DNA from: Candidatus Eiseniibacteriota bacterium
Lineage (GTDB): Bacteria; Eisenbacteria; RBG-16-71-46; CAIMUX01
Assembly (NCBI GenBank): GCA_903844735.1
Contig: CAIMUX010000136.1
Span: forward strand, 1-64,000
DNA: 64,000 nucleotides
Direction of reading: 5' to 3'
The position numbers and the translations under genes were made by a program. The notes below the pieces were generated by a model. That model saw only the letters and a program-made list of their open reading frames with translations. It ran no database searches and was not told the DNA's origin. Shown piece after piece: positions 44,001 through 51,472 of this stretch; position 1 is the first letter of the stretch, and the number at the start of each line of letters is the position of its first letter.

Positions 44001-45516
44001 CACGATCAGGAACACCGGCGGCGGGATGCTTTCGGGTACCGTGGGGACCAACTGCAACGTCTATTCCGTCATCACCGGCAACGGCGATTTCCTCCTGGGT
44101 GCTGACGATTCGCTTGTCGTCACGATCCGTTTCACACCGCAAGTCGAACTGACCGCGGCATGCACCGTGACTCTCGGGAACGACCTCTGCACCGACGTCG
44201 TATGCTCGGGCGCGGGCCAAGGACCTCTTTGCGTCGTGAGTCCAAACAGCCTCGATTTCGGCAGCATCCAGGTCGGCGAGAGACCCACGCAAACCTTCAC
44301 CGTGACGAACGTCGGAGGGGGACATCTCACTGGATCGGTTCCCCCGACGCTCCCCGGAAGTTCCTTCGCTCTCGATGCGGGTCAGGGGGCCTTCGACCTG
44401 GTTCACGATGGGGTCCACAGCGTGACGGTGGCCTATGTACCGTGGTATGCGGGAGACCACGACTTCCAGATCGAGACCGGCACCGACTGTACCGGCTCCG
44501 GTATGGGCCCGGTGATTGGTGTCGGACACGCGAGCGGTTGGGGGATGGGCTTCGCCAACAATGCACCCGACGGCATAGTCAACACCCTCGCCGTCGACGG
44601 CTCCAACCTCGCGGTCGGCGGCACGTTCTCGGCGATCGTCGGCTACCCCCCGGCGATGAGCATGGCGTGGTGGACCGGCTCCGCCTGGATCACCACCATT
44701 CGCGACTGGCCCATCTGGGCGAGGGTGGATGTCCTCCACGAATGGCAGGGACACGGATTGGTCATAGCCGGCCAGGCGTTCGACTTTCCAGGGATATTGG
44801 CGACACAGACATTGGCGGATGGCACATGGGAGCCCCTGGAGTGGCCTATTGTCGGCGGCGCAGTGAAAACCCTGGCCACGTGGCAGACCGACCTCTTCGT
44901 CGGCGGCGAGTTCACAACCCCGGTAGCTTTCCTGGGCCGGTGGAACCAACCGTTTTGGGAAGCCACCAACAACGGCCTCATCGCATCCGGCGTGAACGAC
45001 CTCGAAAGCCTCGACGGAGCGTTGTACTGCGCCACGACCGCTTCCGCCACCGATCCATCTCGGGGCGGCGCGATCTACCGGTGGGACGGAGGGTTCTGGA
45101 CCTACCTGGTCGACACCATCAACTCCGTGCCCCTCACAAGCATTCTGAAGCTGGCCACGCACAACGGAGCGCTCTACGCCATCGTCGAGAACGGCGATGG
45201 CTCCTATGTGGCTCGGCTTCAAGGGGCCACTCTCGTCCAGGTCGGCAAGGCGGCGGCGGGCAGCTACTTCGTGGATCTCGCATCCGACGGCACACAACTC
45301 TACGTCGTCGGCAGCTTCGATGGAATCGACGGCGTGCCCGCCGCGCGGGTGGCGGCGTGGGATGGATCGACCTGGCACGCTCTCGGTTCCGGTCTCTCTG
45401 GAGGTCCGGCCCGCCCCAACGTGATTCTACCGTTCGACGGATCGATCTATGTGGGCGGCAACTTCACCATCGCCGGCGGAATACCATCACCCTACATCGC
45501 CCGCTGGATTCCTTGA
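41077..45516 (+). CDS. Giant lipoprotein: FN3, six Cys-rich Ig-like repeats, propeller-like end
   Basis: 1479 residues. The ATG at 41077 overlaps the TGA before it and has GGAGGACC upstream. The lipobox is LLPGC (Cys27). About four FN3 domains (about 200-545) are followed by six choice-of-anchor-D/ASPM-SPD2-Hydin-like repeats of about 100 residues (about 550-1140). Each opens like CSVSPTSLDFGTVTLG with TFTITNTGGG, and most carry four or more cysteines. The C-terminal part (about 1150-1479) has blades like those of the proteins at 16648-23203 (VAAWDGSTWHALGSG, YVGGNFTIAGG). It is probably displayed on the cell surface and stabilised by disulfides. The TssC-like gene follows after 13 bases. Confidence 0.85.
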   Translation: MKHAKLNLRARSASLLAILILTLLPGCGNESRPSRPGTAGLQIHLLFPDKIAAGTAGVAGTTSVQTIRVSAWEVPGGEAPWILRDSTTALIAPDSTRFRLELQIPPAALYLLQVEAEGILGSPPNATGNGLLFLGSENIADVVAGETRPVEIALRRAVPALQGKVVPTGLSLSWGQVVGAVGYRLLETLPPPSLPRETFTPQTDTLIVFPPRAKTEAPEQRTYRVRAELPDGLFSAYSESVGVSVPEPVAPAGIEDLVVVNADTTEIRLAWTATGDDQRVGRAKEYDLRRSASPITTENAFAAAIRINGLPAPRTSAQLDSFTVTGLLPATDYYFAIKAADDVPLWSPLSNTPRGTTTPLPPAAPQGLAAEALSDTAIRLHWIDWATNETRYRIERQSPTDRQFVLAATMIGSFSGVVEYRDGKLTERTSYRYRVRAENAGGNSAWSSEVVQRTGIARPTNLTAAAVAPDSVALTWSFPLPNPTNGFRLERRSVSAGFVEVGRAAPADRAFGDGGLEPLTTYAYRLRAVDGRDVSDPSDSVEVTTPDLLPVCAVDPPTLAFGTVLSGSWVEQTFTISNTGGGILSGSVVVSCKAFSVVSGGGEFALGAGQTQEVTIRFTPTSLGDVQCTITPTGGCSSVTCSGTGDALPLCSVSPTSLDFGTVTLGRFEDRTITITNIGGGTLSGTVATAIGCYYYSILTGDGAFSLAAGQAHVVTVRFAPVSIRSAVCNVTLGTSSGCSSVSCIGTGEPTAACSVSPDTLDFGTQPVGSLVDSTFTVTNTGGGTLTGNIAVDCDGFAVISGGGDFALAAGSTRDVTIGFSPTSPGAALCTITPTGDCPAVLVSGTGEALPVCSVFPMWIDFATVPVGASADQTFTITNTGGGTLSGNVEIDRSGYSIITGSGAFSLGAGDSLVVWIRFAPLVADAQECRVTLGAADCPPVLCAGIGLAVPVCSIEPTSLDFGTVPIDTDADQTFTIRNTGGGMLSGTVGTNCNVYSVITGNGDFLLGADDSLVVTIRFTPQVELTAACTVTLGNDLCTDVVCSGAGQGPLCVVSPNSLDFGSIQVGERPTQTFTVTNVGGGHLTGSVPPTLPGSSFALDAGQGAFDLVHDGVHSVTVAYVPWYAGDHDFQIETGTDCTGSGMGPVIGVGHASGWGMGFANNAPDGIVNTLAVDGSNLAVGGTFSAIVGYPPAMSMAWWTGSAWITTIRDWPIWARVDVLHEWQGHGLVIAGQAFDFPGILATQTLADGTWEPLEWPIVGGAVKTLATWQTDLFVGGEFTTPVAFLGRWNQPFWEATNNGLIASGVNDLESLDGALYCATTASATDPSRGGAIYRWDGGFWTYLVDTINSVPLTSILKLATHNGALYAIVENGDGSYVARLQGATLVQVGKAAAGSYFVDLASDGTQLYVVGSFDGIDGVPAARVAAWDGSTWHALGSGLSGGPARPNVILPFDGSIYVGGNFTIAGGIPSPYIARWIP

Positions 45517-45529
45517 GCAGGAGGACTCG

Positions 45530-46873
45530 ATGTCAAAGCCGAACCTGATCGCACTGGTGGACCTAGGCCTTCCGGAGGTGGTCCGCGTGTCCGCGGAGGC
45601 GGTGAATCCCGACGGCTGGCTCGCCGCGCTGGCCCCGCAGGCCACGATCCCGGCGCCCGGAGGCGGGACCACGACCTATTCGTGGAAGAGCGCCCACGAC
45701 TTTCGTCCCGCGGATATCGCCGCGCGCATTCCCGGCGCCTCGGGTAGCGAACTCGACCGAATCGTCCAGGCCCCCCCGTTTCAGCGGGTGGAATCGGCGT
45801 GGCGCGGCGTGCGTTTCCTCCTCGATCAGGGTGGCGACGGCGCCGAAGCCGAGGTGATAGCCGTCCCCCGCACCGGGATCGCGGATGCGCTGCGCGAGCA
45901 GGTGGTGGATCCCGTGCGTCGCGACGACCGCAAGGGGCCGCCACTCATCCTCCTCGACTTCGATTTCGGACACCAGGCCGCGGATTTAGCACTGCTCGCG
46001 GAGATCGCCGAGATGGCTGCGGAGTTGAACGCGCCGGTCGTCGCCCACGCGTCTCCCTCCATCTTCGGCCTGCGCCACTTCGCGCATCTCGCTGCCTTCC
46101 CGGATCCGATCGGTGCGATCAAGGGCCCGTCCCACGCCCCCTGGCGCGAGTTCCAGGCCTCGGAATCGGCGCGGTGGATCTGCCTGACGCTCGGGCGGTA
46201 TCTGCAGCGCATGCCTTACGACATCGAGTCGCCCCCCTACCGTGAGGCCGTGGCGGAGGCTAGGCCCGACTCGTTTCTCTGGGGGCGCGGGATTTGGGTG
46301 GTCGGGGCCGCCGCCGTCCGCAGCCTCCGCACCCACGGACATGCGATGGACCTGTCCGGGCGGGGCGGCATGTTCAACGACATGCCGTCGCGGGGATACC
46401 CTAAGTCCGCCAACGAGTCGGTCGCCCTTTCCACGGAGGCGCCGCTTCCCGAGATGCGCGCCTCGGAGCTCGCGTGGGCCGGTTTCACACCGTTGGCCGG
46501 CGTGATGCGCGCGGGCACGGTTCTCATGCCGATGGTCGTGACCTGCTCCCGCCTCTCCCCGGGGCGGCTCACTCTGGAAGGCTCCCTGGCCTATCAACTG
46601 CTCGCGGCCCGGCTCGCGTCGTGCCTGGGGGACGTGCTGAGCGGGGACGCGCTTACCGAAGGTGCAGCGGAAGCGCTGCTTCGGGGCGCACTCCTGGATT
46701 GTCTGGGACCCTTGGCGGGAGAAACGCCGGAGACGGCGGTGGTGGTCGAGATGGTTCCCGCCGACCCGGAGCCGGGATCTCGCCCCTGTGCCCGCGTGCG
46801 CGTCACGCCGCAGATCCGCATCGAGGGGAAGCAGCCGGAGTTTGTGTTCGAGCTGCCGGTGCGGACAGCGTGA
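45530..46873 (+). CDS. TssC-like T6SS sheath protein with TssB-like N-terminus
   Basis: 447 residues; the ATG at 45530 follows GGAGGACTCG. Residues about 75-447 align with the sheath large subunit: LDRIVQAPPFQRVESAWRGV, ASESARWICLTLGRYLQRMP, DSFLWGRG, MRASELAWAGFTPL, LEGSLAYQLLAARL. Residues 1-70 end in SAHDFRPADIAARIPG, which resembles the C-terminal TssB motif (DF.Pd.ia..vP). The usual ~100-residue N-terminal region of TssC is absent. It may be a fused, shortened sheath subunit or a diverged accessory copy. Canonical tssB is not in the window. It is attached to the CsgG/lipoprotein operon. Confidence 0.75.
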   Translation: MSKPNLIALVDLGLPEVVRVSAEAVNPDGWLAALAPQATIPAPGGGTTTYSWKSAHDFRPADIAARIPGASGSELDRIVQAPPFQRVESAWRGVRFLLDQGGDGAEAEVIAVPRTGIADALREQVVDPVRRDDRKGPPLILLDFDFGHQAADLALLAEIAEMAAELNAPVVAHASPSIFGLRHFAHLAAFPDPIGAIKGPSHAPWREFQASESARWICLTLGRYLQRMPYDIESPPYREAVAEARPDSFLWGRGIWVVGAAAVRSLRTHGHAMDLSGRGGMFNDMPSRGYPKSANESVALSTEAPLPEMRASELAWAGFTPLAGVMRAGTVLMPMVVTCSRLSPGRLTLEGSLAYQLLAARLASCLGDVLSGDALTEGAAEALLRGALLDCLGPLAGETPETAVVVEMVPADPEPGSRPCARVRVTPQIRIEGKQPEFVFELPVRTA

Positions 46874-47136
46874 GCGGGGCCCCGCGTGAGTTCAGCCCAC
46901 GTCTGTTTGGCTTGGCCGCCTCGGCGATGACGGCGGTGACGCCGCCGGCTGCCACGGCCCTCTCGCCGGGAGCCGCGAGATTGGTGCCGAATCGCGCGGC
47001 TTCCAATTGACATCGCCCCGAATGTAAGGCATCGTGCGCTCGCCGGAGGGGCTCCCCTTCCATCCCCGAGCCTGGTTGGGTCCTCCAGCACCCAACAGGC
47101 ACCTCGCGGACACGGTGCCGGACGGCGGAGACGGCT

Positions 47137-47802
47137 ATGGCTTTCACGGGCGGAACGACAGGCGACCGCGCATCACGATCCTCAACAGCGGGAGGGCGCT
47201 CCGGCCCCCCGGAGATCCGAGACCGGTTCGGCGTGGCTCACTGCTTCTCGTGGTTCCGCTCCTCTGGTGAGGCGCCGTCACGCGCCTTCAGCGGCCTCGA
47301 TGACGCCCGGAGATTTCTCGATGGCTTCGGCCGGGATCCGTGGACCCTCGCCGCGTTCTATCGGATCCTTGGAAACTCGGTTGCCGCAGGCCGTGGTCCG
47401 GATCCGGCGCGCCTCATGCAGTCGATGGCGGCGGCGCTGGCCGGGGGAAGTCTCCAGGTGGGTCCCGCCGAAAGGTTGAGCCCGTCGGACTCTTCGCAAC
47501 CGTCACTCCCGTCGCGCTCGCCGCTCGGCGCCGCGCTCGCCTCGGCCATCGAGGAGCTCGCGTCCGAACCAACGGAGCCCCCCACGCCGCGTGAAACGGA
47601 ACTCACCTGGATCGAGGTGGAGCTTGTGGGAGAGGACGACAAGCCGATCGCGGGCGAGCGGTACCGGCTCACGCTCTCCACCGGCCGCGTCCTCGAAGGC
47701 TCGCTCGACGCGCAGGGAAGGGTCCGCATCGAGCGGATGACGCCCGGAACCTTCGACCTCACCTTCCCACGACTCGATGAGGAGGCCTGGAACCGTGCCT
47801 AA
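47137..47802 (+). CDS. T6SS-associated protein with carboxypeptidase-regulatory-like end
   Basis: 221 residues; the ATG at 47137 has GGCGGAG upstream. The N-terminal ~140 residues are poorly conserved and end in a Ser/Pro linker. The C-terminus (about 150-221: TWIEVELVGEDDKPIAGERY, GRVLEGSLDAQGRVRIERM, GTFDLTFPRLDEEAW) is a small beta domain often attached to T6SS tip or cargo proteins. It probably links cargo to the spike or sheath. It is the first gene of the cargo island. Confidence 0.6.
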   Translation: MAFTGGTTGDRASRSSTAGGRSGPPEIRDRFGVAHCFSWFRSSGEAPSRAFSGLDDARRFLDGFGRDPWTLAAFYRILGNSVAAGRGPDPARLMQSMAAALAGGSLQVGPAERLSPSDSSQPSLPSRSPLGAALASAIEELASEPTEPPTPRETELTWIEVELVGEDDKPIAGERYRLTLSTGRVLEGSLDAQGRVRIERMTPGTFDLTFPRLDEEAWNRA

Positions 47803-47869
47803 CAGTGGAACGACCCATCCGAGCCACCGCGCCCCTGCGGTCGGACCCGCGCCGCGAGTGTCGCCATGA
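47795..47869 (+). CDS. Possible 24-residue coupling ORF
   Basis: GTG at 47795 with an excellent site (GAGGAGGCCTGGAACC); it ends at TGA 47867-47869, which overlaps the ATG of the next gene (ATGA). The product (VPNSGTTHPSHRAPAVGP and so on) is Pro-rich and unlike anything known. It may only couple translation of the two genes. Confidence 0.3.
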   Translation: MPNSGTTHPSHRAPAVGPAPRVSP

Positions 47870-48525
47870 GTGCCGACACCAGGGCGGGCGCCTATCGCGA
47901 CCATGCTGCCCGGAAGGGCGACTGCATCACCTCGATCGCCGCCGCCTATGGTCACTTCTGGGATGTCGTCTGGAACGATCCGGCGAACGCGGAACTGAAG
48001 GAACTTCGCCAGCACCCGAATCTCCTCAGGGAAGGGGATACCGTGCATGTTCCGCCGATCCGTTTGCGGACATCTTCTTCCCTCGGCACCGGCACCACAC
48101 ATCGCTTTCGCCGAAAGGGGATACCGGCAACACTGAAGCTCCGCTTCACCGACTTCGATGAGCCGCGCAAGGATCTCCCCTACCAGCTTCTGGTCGACGG
48201 CGCCCCGGTCCAGGAAGGGAAGCTCGACGGTGACGGAGGGCTGGAGGCGTGGATTGCACCGGGGGCACAGAAGGCTCAAGTCCTGCTGGGAGATCCCCCG
48301 GAGACGCATGAATTCCTGCTCGGCCATCTTCCGCCGGTGTCGGAGATCGCCGGGGTGCATGCGCGGCTCGGCAATCTGGCCTACCCCGCGGGACCGACGA
48401 CCGAGGAGATGACCCCCCGGCTCGGCGACGCCATCCGCCGTTTCCAGAGGGACTGGGAGATGGAGGAGACCGGGGAACCCGACGAGGCAACGCGGCAGAA
48501 GCTGGCAGAGGTGCACGGATGCTAA
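47866..48525 (+). CDS. LysM-like and peptidoglycan-binding-domain protein
   Basis: 219 residues. The N-terminal ~55 residues are LysM-like (GDCITSIAAAYGHFWDVVWN followed by LREGDTVHVPP). A beta region (about 75-140) follows, and the C-terminus is a PG_binding_1-type helical domain (LGNLAYPAGPTTEEM, DAIRRFQRDWEMEETGEPDE, ATRQKLAEVHGC). This order is common in genes beside T6SS cargo and spike proteins. It should bind glycan or act as an adaptor for the following YiiX-like protein. Its start overlaps the small ORF above. Confidence 0.78.
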   Translation: MSADTRAGAYRDHAARKGDCITSIAAAYGHFWDVVWNDPANAELKELRQHPNLLREGDTVHVPPIRLRTSSSLGTGTTHRFRRKGIPATLKLRFTDFDEPRKDLPYQLLVDGAPVQEGKLDGDGGLEAWIAPGAQKAQVLLGDPPETHEFLLGHLPPVSEIAGVHARLGNLAYPAGPTTEEMTPRLGDAIRRFQRDWEMEETGEPDEATRQKLAEVHGC

Positions 48526-48602
48526 TCCGGATCCATACCTCTCCCCCGCTCGTGATGGACACTCCCGCGCCGGGACCGCCGCCGCACGGCCCCCGGTTCT
48601 GA
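48519..48602 (+). CDS. Possible 27-residue ORF ahead of cargo protein 1
   Basis: ATG at 48519 overlaps the TAA of the LysM gene (ATGCTAA). It is in frame with the cargo gene at 48630 but stops at 48600-48602. Pro-rich product. The gap after it holds GGGGCGGAACCGA, also present before the second cargo gene. Confidence 0.2.
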   Translation: MLIRIHTSPPLVMDTPAPGPPPHGPRF

Positions 48603-48629
48603 CCGGGGCGGAACCGACCAGAGCACTTC

Positions 48630-50135
48630 ATGCCGCCGATCAAACCTCCCGCCAATGTCCTCTACGAGAAGCCGACCTGGCTGAAGCAGCCCGCCGGTCC
48701 GAAGCACCCCCACGGGTACAAGCAGTGGTTCCTGCCGGTCATGTACGACCTGGACGAGGTGCTCGACCATTTCGATCTCGACGGGGCGATGTCCGACCTG
48801 GATGACCTGGCCGACTACAACTTCGGCACGAAGAAAATCCCCTACGACATACGCAAGGGAGGCGTCGAGTGGTACCTGCTGAACTATGCGGGATTGGTCC
48901 AGGTCAACCGCCTGCTGTGTGCCGACGGAAACGTCGAGACCTGGCTCTGGATTCCCGGCAATGTCGTGATCGAAGATGGGTACGGCACCGTGGGGCCGCT
49001 GCAGAAGAAGAAGCCGCCGCCGCCACCTCCGCGCGTGCCTCCGCGGCCCGCCCCCGACGCTCCGATCCGCCTCGCCGCCCGAAGCCAGCAGGCGGGACCG
49101 AGGGCGGTAACGACGATCGACCAGAAGTTCCGGCCCGGCGACATTCTGCTGGCCGAGCACCAGGGTGACGTCTTCATCCAGCAGATGACCCTGACCTGGC
49201 CGACGCACGCCGGAATCTGCCTCGATCCTTCCAAGGACAAGGCGGTGGACGCCATGCCCAGCCGGGGCGACCATGCCGTGGCCGAGACAGGCCTGAATGC
49301 ATTCTTCCACGCCAAGATCACGCCCGGTGGCGGGCTGGTCTACCGCTACACCGCCGCCGCCAACGACACCGCGAACCGGGAGATCGGGCAGAAGGCTGCG
49401 CTCTGGGCGCAGGCGCAGATCGGCCACAAGTACCACTTTACGCTGCGGAGCCCGATCCTGGGCGAGGAGCGCGACAAGAAGGACAAGTTCAAGGTCGAGG
49501 ATCACCACTTCGACGCCCAAGGCGAGGCGACCGACGAGACGGGCCTGCCGCTCATGATCGACACCAAGTCCAGAGGCCCGATCCACCGTCTGCATGACAT
49601 CTACTGCGCAGAGCTGGTCTGGCGCGCCTATCGCTTCGGGGCCGGCATCGTCCTGGTCGATCCCAAGATGTTTTTCTGCCTGTACGACCATCCGAACCGG
49701 GCCGTCGTTGGGCTCATGTCCTTCCAGATCGGTTCGGAGGCGCGGACCTACATCTCCGGCGATGTCATTCCGGGCTCCTCACCCACCCTGGAGTCGATCA
49801 AGAGGCACTTCTCAGGCGGCTGGGCGCACTTGCTCACCAACCGCCTGGCTCGCCATTTCGCGTTGAAGAAGATGCGCGCGAAACACAACGGTTACCTCTG
49901 CGCACCGCATCAGTTCCTGCAGTCCCCGGTCCTGCAGAAGGTCCGCCGAATCACTCCCGACAAATCGCTGGTCAAGCACAAGGTGTACAACTTCCACCAG
50001 GCCGATGTCCACCCACTCGACGTGGCCCTGAACCGCGAGAAGGGGGAGAAGCTGTTCCAGGACTGGTGCAAGACCAAGGGCAAGCCATGCGAGACGTCGG
50101 TGGACGCCCCCCTGAATCTGCAAGCCGCGCCGTAG
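48630..50135 (+). CDS. Permuted papain-like (YiiX/NlpC-P60-like) putative T6SS cargo, copy 1
   Basis: 501 residues. An N-terminal domain (about 1-125) has YNFGTKKIP and ends LWIPGNVVI; a Pro-rich linker (KKKPPPPPPRVPPRP, about 127-140) follows. Then comes a permuted papain-like core: RPGDILLAEHQGD, WPTHAGIC (His193) and IYCAELVWRAYRFGAG (Cys326), the YiiX-type His...Cys order. The C-terminus (about 345-501) is specific to this pair, with GYLCAPHQFLQSP and YNFHQADVHPLDV. Such folds cleave amide, ester or lipid bonds. The island setting, without a signal peptide, suggests T6SS-delivered cargo. No clear immunity gene follows; the HEAT-like gene is the nearest candidate. Confidence 0.72.
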   Translation: MPPIKPPANVLYEKPTWLKQPAGPKHPHGYKQWFLPVMYDLDEVLDHFDLDGAMSDLDDLADYNFGTKKIPYDIRKGGVEWYLLNYAGLVQVNRLLCADGNVETWLWIPGNVVIEDGYGTVGPLQKKKPPPPPPRVPPRPAPDAPIRLAARSQQAGPRAVTTIDQKFRPGDILLAEHQGDVFIQQMTLTWPTHAGICLDPSKDKAVDAMPSRGDHAVAETGLNAFFHAKITPGGGLVYRYTAAANDTANREIGQKAALWAQAQIGHKYHFTLRSPILGEERDKKDKFKVEDHHFDAQGEATDETGLPLMIDTKSRGPIHRLHDIYCAELVWRAYRFGAGIVLVDPKMFFCLYDHPNRAVVGLMSFQIGSEARTYISGDVIPGSSPTLESIKRHFSGGWAHLLTNRLARHFALKKMRAKHNGYLCAPHQFLQSPVLQKVRRITPDKSLVKHKVYNFHQADVHPLDVALNREKGEKLFQDWCKTKGKPCETSVDAPLNLQAAP

Positions 50136-50162
50136 GCGGAATCACGGAGGAAGGCCGGACAA

Positions 50163-51386
50163 ATGGATGACACGACGGAGGCCGGGCTTCCTCCGGCCTA
50201 CATCTCGATCCGCGGGTTCTGGGAGCGCCTCACCTCACAGGAAGTGGTCCGCGTGCGAAGAGACTTCGGGCAGGGCTACACCGGAGTCGTCCTCTGGGGC
50301 GATTCGCTTCTTCCGGAGGATCGCCGGTTCGAGCTCACCCGCGCGGAGTTCCTGGACTACGAATACGACCAGGACCTCGGTTTCTCGGTGGGGGTGTCCG
50401 ACCGGCTGCCTCCAGCGCTTGTGTGGGTCATCGGGGCCCCGCCGATGGAGAACGAGACCGTCCCGAACACGGACCAGTTGGAACTGGCGCGCCGGCTCCT
50501 GCGTGGGTCTCCCGCGCCGTGGCCGTGGGAGTCCCGATCGGCGGCGGAGCGGGTCCTGTGGAATCTGGCCGAGCGGAAGACCACCCCGCCCCTTGCGGTT
50601 CTCGAGCTCTGCGCCTTGGCGCCGGCGACACACACGAACACCGCGCCTCTCTCCCGCGCTCTCGTGCCCGCCGTGACCGAGGGACGTCTCGGTCGCTACG
50701 AGGCGATAGGGTTGCTGGCCGATTCCTTGGTACCCGATCGGATCACCTACGACACGCGGAGGGAGATCCTCCTGTCGGCACTTCCCGACGCGGAGATCCC
50801 GCTGGACGCAGCGATCCTGCTGCTCCGCGAGTTGCATCCGACCGCCGGGGACCACGAAAGCTACACCTCGACCGGCCAGGTCTCGGCGCTGCACGCAGAG
50901 CGGGAACTGCTTCTGAAGGCCTTGGCCCTTCTGACAACCGATGCCCGGGCGGTCGAGGCGCTGCGGGCCGTCATCGACAACGAAGCCCGCGAGGACGCCT
51001 TCACGGTGAAGGTCGCGATCTGGGCGCTCGGACGACAAAACGGCAAGAGCGCGATCGGTCACCTGATCCCGCTGCTCGACCAGCCGCAGTACCGAATCTA
51101 CCGGACGGAGATCGAGGAAGCGCTGTCCTTCCTCTGCTCCGGCGCCGAGCTCGTTCCTAAGGCTCAGGAGGAGGAAGAGAAGGAATACTGGACCAAGGTG
51201 AGCCTGCGCCTCCCCACGGATGCGGAAGCCTGGTGGCGCCACGACGCCGAGAGCGTGTTCTGGGAAAAGCGTCTGCGCTGCGCGCGGACCCTGGACCGGC
51301 ACCCCGGCGCGGTGGATCACGCCGTCCGGCTCCAGGACGATGAGGTTCCGGTCGTGCGCGTGGCAGCCAGGGGGCTGACGCCGTGA
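50163..51386 (+). CDS. HEAT-like helical protein between the two cargo genes
   Basis: 407 residues. The ATG at 50163 lies 28 bases after the previous gene, with GGAGGAAGG upstream. The N-terminal ~130 residues are not recognised. The rest is predicted alpha-helical with repeat-like pairs (ALRAVIDNEAREDAFTVKVA, IWALGRQNGKSAIGHLIPLL, ALSFLCSGAELVP; a final HAVRLQDDEVPVVRVAARGL), as in HEAT/armadillo proteins. No membrane helix or signal peptide. It may be an adaptor, chaperone or immunity protein for the flanking cargo proteins. Similar HEAT-like proteins occur in T6SS clusters; the function here is inferred from position. Confidence 0.6.
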   Translation: MDDTTEAGLPPAYISIRGFWERLTSQEVVRVRRDFGQGYTGVVLWGDSLLPEDRRFELTRAEFLDYEYDQDLGFSVGVSDRLPPALVWVIGAPPMENETVPNTDQLELARRLLRGSPAPWPWESRSAAERVLWNLAERKTTPPLAVLELCALAPATHTNTAPLSRALVPAVTEGRLGRYEAIGLLADSLVPDRITYDTRREILLSALPDAEIPLDAAILLLRELHPTAGDHESYTSTGQVSALHAERELLLKALALLTTDARAVEALRAVIDNEAREDAFTVKVAIWALGRQNGKSAIGHLIPLLDQPQYRIYRTEIEEALSFLCSGAELVPKAQEEEEKEYWTKVSLRLPTDAEAWWRHDAESVFWEKRLRCARTLDRHPGAVDHAVRLQDDEVPVVRVAARGLTP

Positions 51387-51457
51387 GCGCCGCGGCGAAG
51401 AGGGGATGGATCTTGAACCGGACACTTGCACCTGCAGGCGCCTGCCGCCTGCGCTAA
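51383..51457 (+). CDS. Possible 24-residue ORF ahead of cargo protein 2
   Basis: GTG at 51383 overlaps the TGA of the HEAT-like gene (GTGA), is in frame with the cargo gene at 51473 and stops 15 bases before it. The gap contains GGGGCAGAACCGATG, matching the leader of cargo 1. Coding status is doubtful. Confidence 0.2.
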   Translation: MSAAAKRGWILNRTLAPAGACRLR

Positions 51458-51472
51458 CGCGGGGCAGAACCG

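Noticed and set aside
43810-45378. Minus-strand 522-codon ORF
   Set aside because: Opposite the lipoprotein Ig-like repeats; composition and periodicity follow the real frame.
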